Below are positions 1 to 9,651 of a stretch of DNA of 64,000 bases, one piece after another. The stretch lies in assembly GCA_003988855.1 (NCBI GenBank), contig QYAI01000011.1:124001-188000 (forward strand), given 5' to 3'. Below the pieces are notes generated by a model that was not told the DNA's origin, ran no database searches, and saw only the letters and a list, made by a program, of their open reading frames with translations. Position numbers and translations under genes: made by a program. Each line of letters opens with the position of its first letter. Position 1 is the first letter of the stretch. Source of the stretch: Arachnopeziza araneosa. Its lineage: Eukaryota; Ascomycota; Leotiomycetes; Helotiales; Arachnopezizaceae.

Positions 1-242
1 CACCAACAGAATATCACTCAAACAGTGGAGCGGACAAGATAGCTATCACAAGTAATGACGAGGTGCCGAGAACGCAACAGAGGCCAACAAGAGTCGAACC
101 ACCACCTCTACCACCAAAGACTCCGATTCAAGAGGGGGCAGTACCAGCAGGGAGGACAAGGCCTCCAGTTCCTTTACCGTATCCTGCGGATGATGGTCCG
201 CCGCCTGTTGCTAGAATGGACAGAAAGCCTAATTACAAGTGA
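1..242 (+). CDS. 3' end of a proline-rich protein (partial)
   Basis: The reading frame whose codons start at base 3 is open from the left edge to a TGA at 240-242, giving 79 C-terminal residues. The tail is proline-rich, with PPPLPPKTP and RPPVPLPYPADDGPPP, and ends DRKPNYK. The PPLPPKTP stretch resembles an SH3-type ligand. No catalytic domain is included, so the family cannot be named. A second ATG-started frame at 55-288 overlaps it but has a basic, low-complexity translation. The coding call rests on the open frame and biased composition only. No start or splice site is visible. Confidence 0.5.
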   Translation, partial: PTEYHSNSGADKIAITSNDEVPRTQQRPTRVEPPPLPPKTPIQEGAVPAGRTRPPVPLPYPADDGPPPVARMDRKPNYK

Positions 243-895
243 AGATAAAATGCGAAGATATGGATGGTTTGTGGCGTTTAAGGAATGAAAGGACGCAAAT
301 GAATTTGGTGGATTTATTAAACCTGGAGTTGGATTATTGGGAATTAGGAATATACCTCTTATGTCATATCTAGTCTATTTGATTCGGATTTTGAATTAAT
401 AAAAATTGGTTCTTATTTCACGTCCCCAAGTGTGCTCATAACTGTTGATTAATTGCTCATAAATATGGTGGAAGAGATTTCATGATTTGTAGCTCTATTT
501 TGATTTGATGCCAAGAAATTGCTAGCTACACTTCGTTCTTATTTCTGTAGCCATCAGAGAAGAAGTGCGTTTGTGGTCATGATCGACTCAGTGACTTGTT
601 TTGTTATTCCGAAGCGAGACTGGGCTCGCTTAAAAAAAGGGGGGGCGCAAGACCGCTGCTGATAGACGTGGTATTCGGGAACAAGCTGAACGAAATCAAA
701 ACAAACAATTAACCTAGAGAGGATGATGTCTCGCGTGTGCAAGGTTTAAGCATCTCTTCTTGAGAGAAAAAAAACGCTGCGCTTAACAAGTACGATTACT
801 TGCACTGTTTATACATCTTGATCATAAAGGCAAGAGAACTTGAGAAGTTGCATCGACGCAAGGCCTACCACTCTTATATCTACTAACTATTTATC

Positions 896-927
896 CATCC
901 CATCCCATCCCATCCCATCCCATCCCA
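896..927. repeat. CATCC pentanucleotide tandem repeat
   Basis: About six consecutive CATCC units are read directly in the intergenic region. This is a simple-sequence repeat with no evident function. Confidence 0.9.
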
Positions 928-1065
928 GCCAACCGAATCTCCCGTCGCGCCTCGCGTAGCCCAGACCTATTCACGTCGTGCCCACGCCGCGCCCACCTCC
1001 CAGCCGAGATTCACCCCAGAAGCAGACCTCGCCAGCCAGCAGGCAGGTGTATAAGATTAAATAAG

Positions 1066-1182
1066 CCAGAATCGGCCATCACCCCCAGAGCGTACCAGCG
1101 CTCACAGTGGGGTGAAACGTCTACCTTTAGACCGGGATGGCCGACCTGGATGGAGGATGTAAAAAGTGGGGCGACACTTTTT
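1066..1182 (+). ncRNA. Possible structured RNA: three-way junction plus hairpin
   Basis: A closing helix pairs 1072-1080 (TCGGCCATC) with 1136-1144 (GATGGCCGA), 9 bp, and may be extended by CCAG 1066-1069 with CTGG 1146-1149. Inside it, 1081-1085 pairs with 1109-1113 and 1088-1092 pairs with 1099-1103 to form one arm. 1119-1123 pairs with 1128-1132 around a 4-nt loop to form the second arm. A separate 8-bp hairpin, 1161-1168 with 1175-1182, follows. The pairing is seen in the sequence. Transcription and function are unproven, and the fold matches no RNA family I recognise. The opposite strand would fold similarly, so the strand is a guess. Confidence 0.35.
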
Positions 1183-1620
1183 CAGAACATCCGTTCCTTT
1201 TACAGTTTTGAATCTTGCTCTGCTGGTTGGATTCTTGATATTTCCTCTTCTCCCGTGGCTCTCTGGTTCGGTGGGAGGGTCTCGGTAGTTTTTTTTGGGG
1301 GGGGTTTGGCGGTGGGTTGTTGTACGCGGCCGAGGAAGCGAAAAAGCTGGATTTGGAAGTATGGTCTAGCGGAACGTGTTCAGATATGTAGAAATTGAAA
1401 TGATAGTTGAGGTATATTGGTAGAATTTGAAGTGGAGAAATCAGCCTGGATGCTCACGAACGCAAAATCCACCCACATTCTAACAGATAAGGATAGACTG
1501 AGAGATAATTATTCAACAAGTAGAAATGCAAAGGACAATTACGATTTAGTGTTAAAAGTCAAATTGAAAGCTTTTAAATGATGCTCGTGAGAGCGCAGCA
1601 ATCTAATCTTTTGAAATAGC

Positions 1621-2927
1621 TCAGTCGTCCTCATCGTACATCTGGTCCTCGTCTCCATCTTCTTCACCAGGTGAGTCTTCGTCCATTCTATCGTCCGAAC
1701 CATTGAAGCCTTCTGGTGTTCCTTCATCATCAAAAATATCAGGATATTCATACTGAGGCCGTATATTCTCTCCTCCATGCCGTGTCTCGAACTGTGTTGT
1801 GTCATAAGGCAAATCATATGTCCGTGGAGCCGGTAAAATAGGGTCTACGGTATCTTTCTTCGCTGGCCTTCCACGTTTCTTCGAATTTCTCTTTGGCCCT
1901 GTTCCAATTACTCGTTCCTTCTGTAGCGTCTCTCCATCTTCTTGATCAATCTCTGCTAATCTCTTCGCAGCAGCTAAGCCCTCTTCTCCACCTGCTTTGA
2001 CTAGTTGGTTCAACCTCAATCTCTCATTCTGCATCTTTTTCTTAAACTCTTCTTTCCAGACCCTGTTGAGCTGCCGCTTCACTGCGTGAACAGTGACCAT
2101 ATCCTTTTCTCCTTTCCTACCCTTGATATCGATCAACTTCTCGAGAAAATTGGCTTGTTCTTTCCGTGCAGGTCTTGCAGCTAGCCCTACAGGAACCGTG
2201 ACCTTGCCCTTCTTTTTGATGGTAGGTCGGACATGTTGCTGCTCATCAGCCTGAGGTTGTATTTCTAAAGCCTTGGAGATGATTCTAGCAGAGATTGCAC
2301 CAAGGATATCAATATCCCCAGGAACAGTCCTCAAATAAGGGTGTGGATTCCCCTCTGATGCTGTAAAGAGCAATTCCGTGCCAAGATTCGCAGCCCATTC
2401 GCACGAGTAGACGTGACCATTGTATGAAACTACAGGATTGTGCGAATGAAGACCAAGAATTTGAACCGGTGATGGCTTTTTGAGTTCCTCGACAGTTGCC
2501 GCTCTAATCTCAGCTCCATCATTCTCTTCTCGCTCTTCTATAGGATCGAGTAGCTCGGGATTGGTAGATGATGTCTTCGCCGCGAACATAGGTGGCTCGC
2601 GAAGAGTGGGTCGCTTATGGCGTCCTATTGCTGGATTTGCCCAGCGTGTTGTACTCTGTGTATTGGCAGGTTTATGGTCTGGATCAGGGCTGCTGAGATC
2701 GAGGGTCACGTAATATGTCTATTTCAATAATCAGTACTCGGGACCTAAGGCGCCGTCGGAACACGAACCTCAGTCTCATTCGTAGAATATTCATATTCCC
2801 ACTCATCTGCATTTTCATCTTCAATAGGCGCAGCAAATGCGGTTGAAGCTTGTGGTTCTTCTGGTGGGGTAAATTGCGGCCCAACTCCAGCGGCCCATGA
2901 TGGTTGCCAGCCAGGTAATTGCTCCAT
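1621..2927 (-). CDS. TFIIIC subunit with triple-barrel domain (Tfc7/TFIIIC6-like)
   Basis: Probable subunit of the RNA polymerase III factor TFIIIC, which acts at tRNA and 5S genes in the nucleus. Two exons, 2769-2927 and 1621-2718, are joined by a 50-nt GT-AG intron and give 418 aa. The junction reads STNETE|TYYVTLDLSS, which matches the start of the family's triple-barrel domain. That domain continues through PVVSYNGHVYSCEWAANLGT and HPYLRTVPGDIDILGA, roughly residues 50-190. A basic segment KRNSKKRGRPAKK and a strongly acidic tail (DEDSPGEEDGDEDQMYDEDD) follow. The start is the ATG at 2927; an in-frame TTG lies just before it. The Asp/Glu tail and C-terminal length vary in this family. Domain assignment is fairly sure; the exact orthologue is less so. 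Confidence 0.8.
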
Positions 2928-3275
2928 CAAGGGTGGTGGTTTGGATGGAGATACTGTTCAAGAAATCGTATGATAGGCATTGAAACCGGTTGACAGCAAC
3001 TGTACAGACTTGGCGGAGTGCGCTTTGGGAAGTGGAGTAAATCCCATCACTCGAAAAGGTTGGTCCTAAGCATGCTTAGTAAGCCGATATACTAAGTTAA
3101 CTTAGTTAGACTCACTCTCCCATCGTTCGATCATCACGTACTTTGCCTAGGAGTTCTTTTTAGAATAATTCATGAGCAAAACCGGACAAGTTCATTGTAA
3201 TATAATGGTATTACAATCTCCCTCATATGACAATCCCGCCAACATTCACAAGTGATCTCTCTCCAATCACCCGTC
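2928..3275. promoter_or_regulatory. Upstream region of the TFIIIC-type gene with two perfect palindromes
   Basis: This 348-bp gap lies between the start of the TFIIIC-type gene and the 3' end of the methyltransferase gene. It contains a 14-bp perfect palindrome (CTAAGCATGCTTAG) at 3066-3079 and a 16-bp perfect palindrome (ACTAAGTTAACTTAGT) at 3091-3106. Both are built on the half-site CTAAG. They could be binding sites for a dimeric factor, but none is identified. Confidence 0.5.
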
Positions 3276-4209
3276 TTACTTCGTGAAGGTGCCAAGTACA
3301 TGAGGAACAAGATTCCAGATCGGCTCGTCCTCTGGCCGTTTGAAGTCGACTTTTGACCAAGATCCTGCCCTTTTAAGCCATCCAATTGTATCCCTCGTGA
3401 TACTGCATCCACCCACAAATGTCGGCCAAAATATGTCCAAAAACTTTTGATAGAGGCCGAATAATTTCCCTTGATGCTCGAATGCAACAACATGCTCATA
3501 CAGTATCCATATTCCTCGTTCCTTCAAGTACCCATAAAGTTCCTGTATCATTTTTTGGGGCTCAGGAACACTGCAAAGGCACTGTATTGTGACAATGGTG
3601 TCGACTTCTCCTTTGCCGACCCAACGAGAACCAAGATCTTCGACGCCGACAGGCACAATTTCATAGATACCCTCCAAGCCCGCAGCCTTAATGCGCTCTC
3701 TTAGTCGAGCATGATGAGATCTGTTGGGCTCTACACCAAAAACCTTTGTAACCTTCTTAGGATCGAACAAATTGACGAATTCACCATTGCCGGGGCCAAT
3801 GTCAAGAATGATGCCATGTGCTTCTTTGAGGATTGGTGCGACTCGAGGGGTGGCATTAACACGTGTCTCCGGTCCAACGACTGCCCAAAACTGAGCGAAC
3901 CACTATATCAGGTTAGTGAGCATTTTCATTTACGGCGCGTCTTGGGAGGAAGGGGATTGAACGCCACCAGATGTGACTATTTAGAGAATGCATCACTTGA
4001 AATCCTCGGTTCGAGGAGTAAAAAAGAAAGCAGTGGTAAAGCTTGGGGATCCTTACGGCATCTTTGAATGCTGATAGAGACAAGAAAACCGAAAACTGCG
4101 AAGTTCGCACCAGATGCGATATAGTTGTTGGTATATACGATGCCGATATGAGCATGAACAGAATAGGATCTAGCATAGACAGGAAGATAATTGAAAGTCT
4201 GGAAGCCAT
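3276..4209 (-). CDS. Membrane-anchored class I SAM methyltransferase (METTL7/TMT1-like)
   Basis: Probable S-adenosylmethionine-dependent methyltransferase of endomembranes or lipid droplets. Exon 1 is 4057-4209 and exon 2 is 3276-3902, giving 259 aa. Residues 1-30 form a hydrophobic anchor (FLSMLDPILFMLISA). Motif I is intact as ILDIGPGNGEFV, followed by the acidic loop in VFGVEPNRSHHARLRERI, as in the METTL7 family. The usual post-motif IV pattern appears as TIVTIQCLCSVPEPQKMIQELY. The substrate cannot be read; METTL7 proteins methylate thiols, and fungal members are poorly characterised. The 154-nt intron is about three times the usual length here and is homologous to an intron in the MARVEL gene about 5.8 kb away (see the mobile-element entries). 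Confidence 0.8.
3903..4056 (-). mobile_element. Putative introner-like element, copy 1 (intron of the methyltransferase gene)
   Basis: This 154-nt phase-0 intron begins GTAAGGATCCC and ends with a CTAAC branch-like site and TATAG. It aligns without gaps to the intron at 9730-9886 over the first 106 nt at about 62% identity by hand count. Mismatches are biased to transitions (about 27 transitions to 13 transversions), as for true homologues. A shared GCGTTCA lies at the same offset in both. The host genes are unrelated. Confidence 0.6.
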
Positions 4210-4528
4210 TTTTTCTATGTGTAGAAATACGGGTACTTATATAAGATGGTGTGGTTGATGTTGACAAAAAGTTTGTAGGAGAAGGAAAAAATAAAGTTGA
4301 AAGAGAAAGTGGGTGGAGGGTGAGATTTTATAGTAGAAGTGCGAAACGGCATCAAATCACGCCGTGCCTGCCTGCAATGTGGTTGGAAAAATACTTTTGA
4401 TACTCGGTTGGGTGAGCCTAGCCAAATGTGATGTTGGGCCACAAACTTCATATCTAGACTTGAGCAGCCTCACTAACTCGACGAGCATAGTATTTATGAT
4501 CAGGGGTCGCAACCCTATACTTCATCAG
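4210..4528. other. Intergenic region between the methyltransferase start and the prp2 3' end
   Basis: About 320 bp. It should hold the promoter of the methyltransferase gene (transcribed leftwards) and the prp2 3' UTR. No distinctive motif or coding signal was seen. Confidence 0.6.
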
Positions 4529-7500
4529 TCAAATCCTACTTCTGTCCTTTGGCATCTTCCTCGAGTCTTCCAGTCCCTCTAGATCCTTTTTCTTATGGAA
4601 ATGAGGCGCAGCTTCATGAAGCCATTCGGGCTTTATGGGTAAACAGCTTCGCATGTATTCCTTGGTAGTCTGAACCAGCTCATAGTAGACCACCATTTTG
4701 ATTGGGGGATTCGAATCCATCAGGACCGAAGAAGGGTGAATGTAAACAGTCGTATTGTTTTTCACAGTCCGATAACTGTCGCCGCCTCTCTGCAACCTCG
4801 CCGCATTTGGAAAGAATCCCGCAGTGATAGCCTTTTGAATAGGCACCAGATCAGCCGCACCAACAGTCGACATTGTTACCTCAACACGCTCACACAGTTT
4901 CGCCAACTGATCTCTGACGTCTCTTGCTCTTGTCAGGGACCGTTGCTGCAGAAAGTTTTCTTTCGCCCACACAAAGCTGAAGTCACTATCAACCCATTGG
5001 TTCCAGATATTGAGCAAGGTGAGGTGATCCCCGCCCTCCTTCACAGTAAAACGTGCACGGGCACTGTCGGCATGTATTTTCTTATCTTTGGGTCGAAAGA
5101 AGAGTGCGGATGCTTCGCTCAGCATCGAGACGATGGACAGGACTTCTTCCACACAGCCAAGTTTGTCAGCGGCTAGGATGGCTTTAGCGAGCATTGGATC
5201 TGTGGGAAATTCCGCCATCTGTCTTCCAAGCTTGGTGAGCTCGCCCTGATGATTCAGAGCTTGTAACGCGAAGAGCTGATTCAGAGCACCAATCAATGTC
5301 TCGGTGGGTGGTGGATCCATGAACTCAAATTCCAGAAGATCGTTGATCCCTAGAGATTTCAGAAGTAATACGACGCCATTTAGATTGGTTCTTTGGATCT
5401 CGGGAGTGGTACTTTCTTCCATCTCATTCATGAACGCCCATTTTGTGTACAACCTAAAACATTTTCCGGGGCCAACACGACCCGCACGACCACTTCGTTG
5501 ATTTGCTGATGCACGAGAACAGGGTACCGCCACTAACTTTGACATGCCAGTTGCAGGATTGTAAATATTTTCTTTCACAAAGCCGGGATCGATAACATAA
5601 ACGATGCCGTCGATAGTCAAACTAGTTTCGGCGATATTGGTTGCCAGAACCACTTTTCGAGCACCTTCTGGGGTCGGTTCAAAGATTTTACTTTGAAGTT
5701 CTGAGGGTAAATTTGCATAGATAGGACATATGACAAGTTCTGGTACGCGGCTACCGAGTTTTCGCCCAATATCCGATATATTTTGTTCTGCTGCTTCGAT
5801 TTCATCTTGGCCAGTCAAGAAAACCAATATATCACCCTTCCCCTGAGTGGTGTGTATTTGGAAAACTGTTGTGATAGCAGCAGCAAGATAGTTGGCCTCA
5901 GGCTGAGGAGTATAATGTATATCGACAGGATACCTTCGACCAGGAATATTAAAGATAGGTGCATCATCAAAATACTCGGCAAATTTTGACGCATTCATCG
6001 TCGCCGATGAGATCAGTAACTTCATCTCTGGTCGTTCTCTCGCCAAATCTTTGACAAGTGCCAACAAAATATCAGTGTGAACTGTTCTCTCATGGGCTTC
6101 GTCAATCATCAATGCCGAGTAACCCCCAAGATCAGGCTCGGTCATGAATTCTCGCAATAACATTCCATCTGTCATATATTTCAACACGGTTTTGTCACTG
6201 GTCGAGTCTTCAAACCGAATGGAATATCCAACTTCGTTTCCGACCTTGACTCCCATCTCATCGGCCACACGAGCAGCTACACTCATAGCAGCCACTCGAC
6301 GAGGTTGAGTACACCCAACTTTTAGTCCTCCTTTGGTATAGCCTGCTTCATGCAGGTATTGGGGTAACTGGGTAGTCTTTCCACTGCCAGTTTCTCCAAC
6401 AATGACCAAGATTTGATATTCTGCCAGAGCTGCAAGAAATTGATCTCGATAGGCATAGATAGGAAGACTCTTTCGGGTCTCTTCCATAGAAAGAGCTCTC
6501 TTTTCAGCGGCTTTGAGCTGCTCAGCCATGAATCGTTCTTCTTTGCTCAGTCCTTTCCCTTCTCCTGGTAATCTTGAATCCATAACCCATTTGATCCCCT
6601 GCTCCTCGTCCAAGACGTAGTCATATTCGCCCTCCTCAACTCGCTCGGTGGTTTGTATCTGCGCCTTTGCTTTGGCAGCTTGCTCCCTTTCCCATTCCTC
6701 ATGCTCTGTGGCAAATTTCTCCTGGCCATATTCGTCCTTCTCAACATATCGTTTGTACATAGCATCCTCTTTTCGCTTCCTGTCGATCTTTCCTTTCTCC
6801 GTGATGTAGTCTTCTGGCATAGCATAACCATCAAGATGGTCATCGATCCGCAAACGTTCTTCTGCGATTCGAAGCACTTCTCTGTTCTTCGCAAACTCTG
6901 CTTTCTCTTTCTCCGAGAGCCTGGCACCACTTCGTAACTCCTCGGTTTCTTCTGCAACTTGCTTCCTTAACAGCGCAAGCCGTTCTGTTTCACGTTTTTT
7001 CAGATACTCTTGCCGCGACCTCTCTCTCAGATCAGGGAGTGCAGCACTCCTAGCGGCTGCATCTTCAGCCAAAGCCCTTCTCTGAGCTAGAATATTCCCG
7101 TCCTTTGTTGAGCTCCTATCCTCAACTAACTTCTTCGTCCTATCCGCATCTTTGCTTGCAAGTCTCTTTGCAAACGCATCTTTCTCAGCTTGATCTCTTC
7201 TCCTCTCCCGCTCCTCCTCATCCAGGCCATCGTCCTCGTTCTCTTTATCATGCTCAGTCTTAACCCTCTTCGGTGCTGATTCCTGAAACTCAAGTTCCTC
7301 TTCAGAAGCGGCTTCTTCATCTCCCCATCGCTCGTCAAACTCTTCGTCATTTATATCTCGCCGTCGAATCGTTTTGGACCGATGTTCTAAATCTCGCTCT
7401 CGTCTAGGAGACCGCTCTCGACTACGTTCTCTCTGCTTGTCGCGGCGCGAGGAGGATAATTTCTCGCTGCGATGACGCTTCTCCTTCTTCTTTTCCACAA

Positions 7501-7564
7501 CCTTTGTAGGACCTAGATCATCTTCTTCCATAGGAAGCAATGCATATTTCTTCGTCGCACCCAT
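4529..7564 (-). CDS. prp2: Spliceosomal DEAH-box ATP-dependent RNA helicase Prp2/Cdc28
   Basis: RNA helicase that remodels the activated spliceosome before the first catalytic step. The gene is intronless and encodes 1011 aa from the ATG at 7564 (MGATKKYALLPMEEDD). An in-frame extension upstream to 7726 is hydrophobic and unlike the family, so it is treated as untranslated. The N-terminal third is charged and RS/RE-rich. Motifs: Walker A GETGSGKTTQ near residue 388, DEAHER near 487, SAT near 520, and QRSGRAGRVGPG near 690. Winged-helix, ratchet and OB-fold regions follow, ending in the family-typical EWLHEAAPHFHKKKDLEG. The gene is divergent from scj1 across about 450 bp. Identity is very secure; separation from Prp22 or Prp16 rests on length and the N- and C-terminal sequences. 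Confidence 0.95.
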   Translation of the reverse strand: MGATKKYALLPMEEDDLGPTKVVEKKKEKRHRSEKLSSSRRDKQRERSRERSPRRERDLEHRSKTIRRRDINDEEFDERWGDEEAASEEELEFQESAPKRVKTEHDKENEDDGLDEEERERRRDQAEKDAFAKRLASKDADRTKKLVEDRSSTKDGNILAQRRALAEDAAARSAALPDLRERSRQEYLKKRETERLALLRKQVAEETEELRSGARLSEKEKAEFAKNREVLRIAEERLRIDDHLDGYAMPEDYITEKGKIDRKRKEDAMYKRYVEKDEYGQEKFATEHEEWEREQAAKAKAQIQTTERVEEGEYDYVLDEEQGIKWVMDSRLPGEGKGLSKEERFMAEQLKAAEKRALSMEETRKSLPIYAYRDQFLAALAEYQILVIVGETGSGKTTQLPQYLHEAGYTKGGLKVGCTQPRRVAAMSVAARVADEMGVKVGNEVGYSIRFEDSTSDKTVLKYMTDGMLLREFMTEPDLGGYSALMIDEAHERTVHTDILLALVKDLARERPEMKLLISSATMNASKFAEYFDDAPIFNIPGRRYPVDIHYTPQPEANYLAAAITTVFQIHTTQGKGDILVFLTGQDEIEAAEQNISDIGRKLGSRVPELVICPIYANLPSELQSKIFEPTPEGARKVVLATNIAETSLTIDGIVYVIDPGFVKENIYNPATGMSKLVAVPCSRASANQRSGRAGRVGPGKCFRLYTKWAFMNEMEESTTPEIQRTNLNGVVLLLKSLGINDLLEFEFMDPPPTETLIGALNQLFALQALNHQGELTKLGRQMAEFPTDPMLAKAILAADKLGCVEEVLSIVSMLSEASALFFRPKDKKIHADSARARFTVKEGGDHLTLLNIWNQWVDSDFSFVWAKENFLQQRSLTRARDVRDQLAKLCERVEVTMSTVGAADLVPIQKAITAGFFPNAARLQRGGDSYRTVKNNTTVYIHPSSVLMDSNPPIKMVVYYELVQTTKEYMRSCLPIKPEWLHEAAPHFHKKKDLEGLEDSRKMPKDRSRI

Positions 7565-8012
7565 ATTGGTAGGTTTAAGGAATGGAGGAAGAGAATTAGA
7601 GGCTGTTGCAAAGATCGTCAGGCGACTGGTTCTGTAGAGCAACCAGGAACAGGAAAAGCAAGGAGAAGCAGTGGAATAAATCAAGCTTGATCCAAATTCG
7701 AACAGCTTGCCGTTGGCTTCAACCACAGCTTTCTGGGACTACCTGGGTCAACGTAGAATTTCTCCGGTCCTGCAAACCCCTGTCAGCCACCTAGTCTGGA
7801 CCGACCAGATTCGGGCGAAGAGGCCAACTTGTCATATCTTTAGGCGCAATAAATAAATCCAATCCTTTCCGCACAATTCAGCTCACCTACTCTTTTTGAT
7901 GAGCCAATTCAACTTAATCATTTCCCTTCTCAGTCACTCCTTCTCATGCTATTTTCTATTTAAGATCTGATCTTGCTTCAGCATTTAGGGAGGAAAGGCT
8001 GGAGGCGCAAGT
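7565..8012. promoter_or_regulatory. Divergent promoter region, prp2 / scj1
   Basis: 448 bp between two divergent start codons. A CCAAT pentamer occurs near 7900 (GAGCCAATTC). No TATA box or other clear element was recognised. Confidence 0.6.
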
Positions 8013-9362
8013 ATGCGGCTCCCTTCTATATCTTTTGTGCTGCTATGCATGCTTCAACTCGCAACTTGTGCCGAGGATTTCTACAAGGTACGGCCAATTC
8101 CTGATGCCTCAAAATATGCATTATACTAATTCACTGAAGCTTCTCGGAATTGACAAAGGCGCTTCAGAACGAGATATCAAGAGGGCTTATCGGACACTTA
8201 GCAAGAAATATCACCCAGATAAGAATCCGTACGTTTATCCCAAAATTATCAGTTCTCTACGGCTAAACCACCTTTTAGAGGCAACGATGCAGCTAAACAA
8301 AAGTTCGTTGAAGTAGCAGAAGCTTACGAGGCCCTTTCCGATCCAGAGCTGCGCAAAATCTATGATCAATATGGGCATGAAGGTCTGAAGCAACGCCAAC
8401 AAGGCGGTGGGCAGCAAGGTCATGATCCATTTGACCTTTTTTCGCGTTTCTTTGGAGGTGGAGGACATTTTGGTCAACAAGGGCAACGGAGAGGTCCGGA
8501 TATGGAAGTTAGAGTGGGAGTTCCATTGAAAGATTTCTACAATGGGCATACTACCGAATTCCAGCTCGAGAAACAACAGATCTGCGATGAGTGCGAGGGG
8601 AGTGGTAGCGCGGATGGGCAGGTCGAGACCTGTCATGCTTGTAACGGCCACGGAGTTCAGATCAAGAAGCACATGCTCGCACCAGGGATCTTCCAGCAAG
8701 TGCAAGTATCCTGCGAGCATTGTGGTGGCCAAGGAAAGACGATTAAACACAAGTGTCCTGTATGTCAAGGAAACAGGGTCATCAGGAAAGTGAGCACTTT
8801 CCCATTAGTTGTTGAGAAAGGGGCGCCGAAAGGCAAACGAATCCGATACGAAAATGATGCGGATGAGAGTCCGGATTACGTTGCTGGAGATTTGCATGTC
8901 ACGCTTGTGGAGAAGGATGCCAATCTCGAAGAAGATAATGAATTGAGAGTAGATGGAACTTTCTTCCGTCGGAAGGGTGATGACCTCTATTGGAAGGAAG
9001 CACTATCACTTAGAGAAGCATGGTTAGGATCTTGGACAAGAAATCTCACGCATCTCGACGGTCACATCGTTGCTTTAAGCCGCAATCGCGGAGAAGTTGT
9101 TCAACCGGGTCAAGTGGAGAGAGTGAAGGCCGAAGGAATGCCGAAGTGGCATGAGGATGGAGACAGTGTTTACCATACAACTGAATTTGGTGACCTATTG
9201 GTCGAATACACAGTTATCTTGCCAGACCAGATGGAGAAGGGTATGGAGAAGGACTTTTGGGCGCTGTGGGAGAAATGGAGAAAGAAGAATGGCGTCGATC
9301 TGCACAAAGATAGTGGCAGACCGGTAGGTCCAGTGGATAGCGATCGGAAAGATGAACTGTGA
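8013..9362 (+). CDS. scj1: ER-lumenal DnaJ/Hsp40 co-chaperone (Scj1/ERdj3-like)
   Basis: J-protein that stimulates BiP/Kar2 during protein folding in the ER. Three exons, 8013-8087, 8140-8228 and 8279-9362, give 415 aa. Residues 1-20 are a signal peptide (FVLLCMLQLATCAED). The J domain (about 24-90) includes YHPDKNP, split by the second intron, and YEALSDPELRKIYDQYG. A glycine-rich linker follows. The zinc-binding domain has CDECEGSG, CHACNGHG, CEHCGGQG and CPVCQGN. The protein ends in the ER-retrieval signal KDEL. Both introns are about 50 nt, and the first has TACTAAT before its acceptor. Domain order, signal peptide and retrieval signal make the call strong. Confidence 0.95.
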
Positions 9363-9651
9363 GATAGATTTAAGATGTGTAATATTACATTAGACCTCAA
9401 TTCTTCTAAAGATAACCGACAGTAGTTTGTGAGATATATAAATTACTAAAAGTAGAGAACCCAATTTGGTATCATTCCTGTCAAAGCAGTAGTAACGAGC
9501 TTGAAAACGCCATCCACGGGTATTTTCCATTTTGACACGTTTCAAACCTATCTCATATATTTCCCATCATCGCAATCAACCCTCTCCCTGTCAATGCACC
9601 ATTCCGATCATGTTCACATAAACATTATATAGGCTATCCAACTCCTTATTC

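Larger units (their letters stand above)
243..1620. other. Intergenic region with a short tandem repeat and a structured RNA-like segment
   Basis: No convincing gene is present. The short ATG frame at 1150-1398 has low-complexity content and no recognisable domain. The region lies between two genes whose 3' ends face each other. It contains a homopolymer-rich patch near 630-650, a CATCC repeat at 896-927, and a potentially multi-branched fold at 1066-1182 listed separately. Confidence 0.7.

Noticed and set aside
2480..2713. Plus-strand Ser-rich frame
   Set aside because: It lies opposite the TFIIIC-type gene.
3981..4020. GGTTCGAGG as a possible tRNA B-box
   Set aside because: It lies inside an intron, and no acceptor stem, anticodon arm or A-box is present. 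No tRNA was found in the window.
7565..7726. Upstream extension of Prp2 to 7726
   Set aside because: Open but hydrophobic and unlike any Prp2 N-terminus. The ATG at 7564 fits better.
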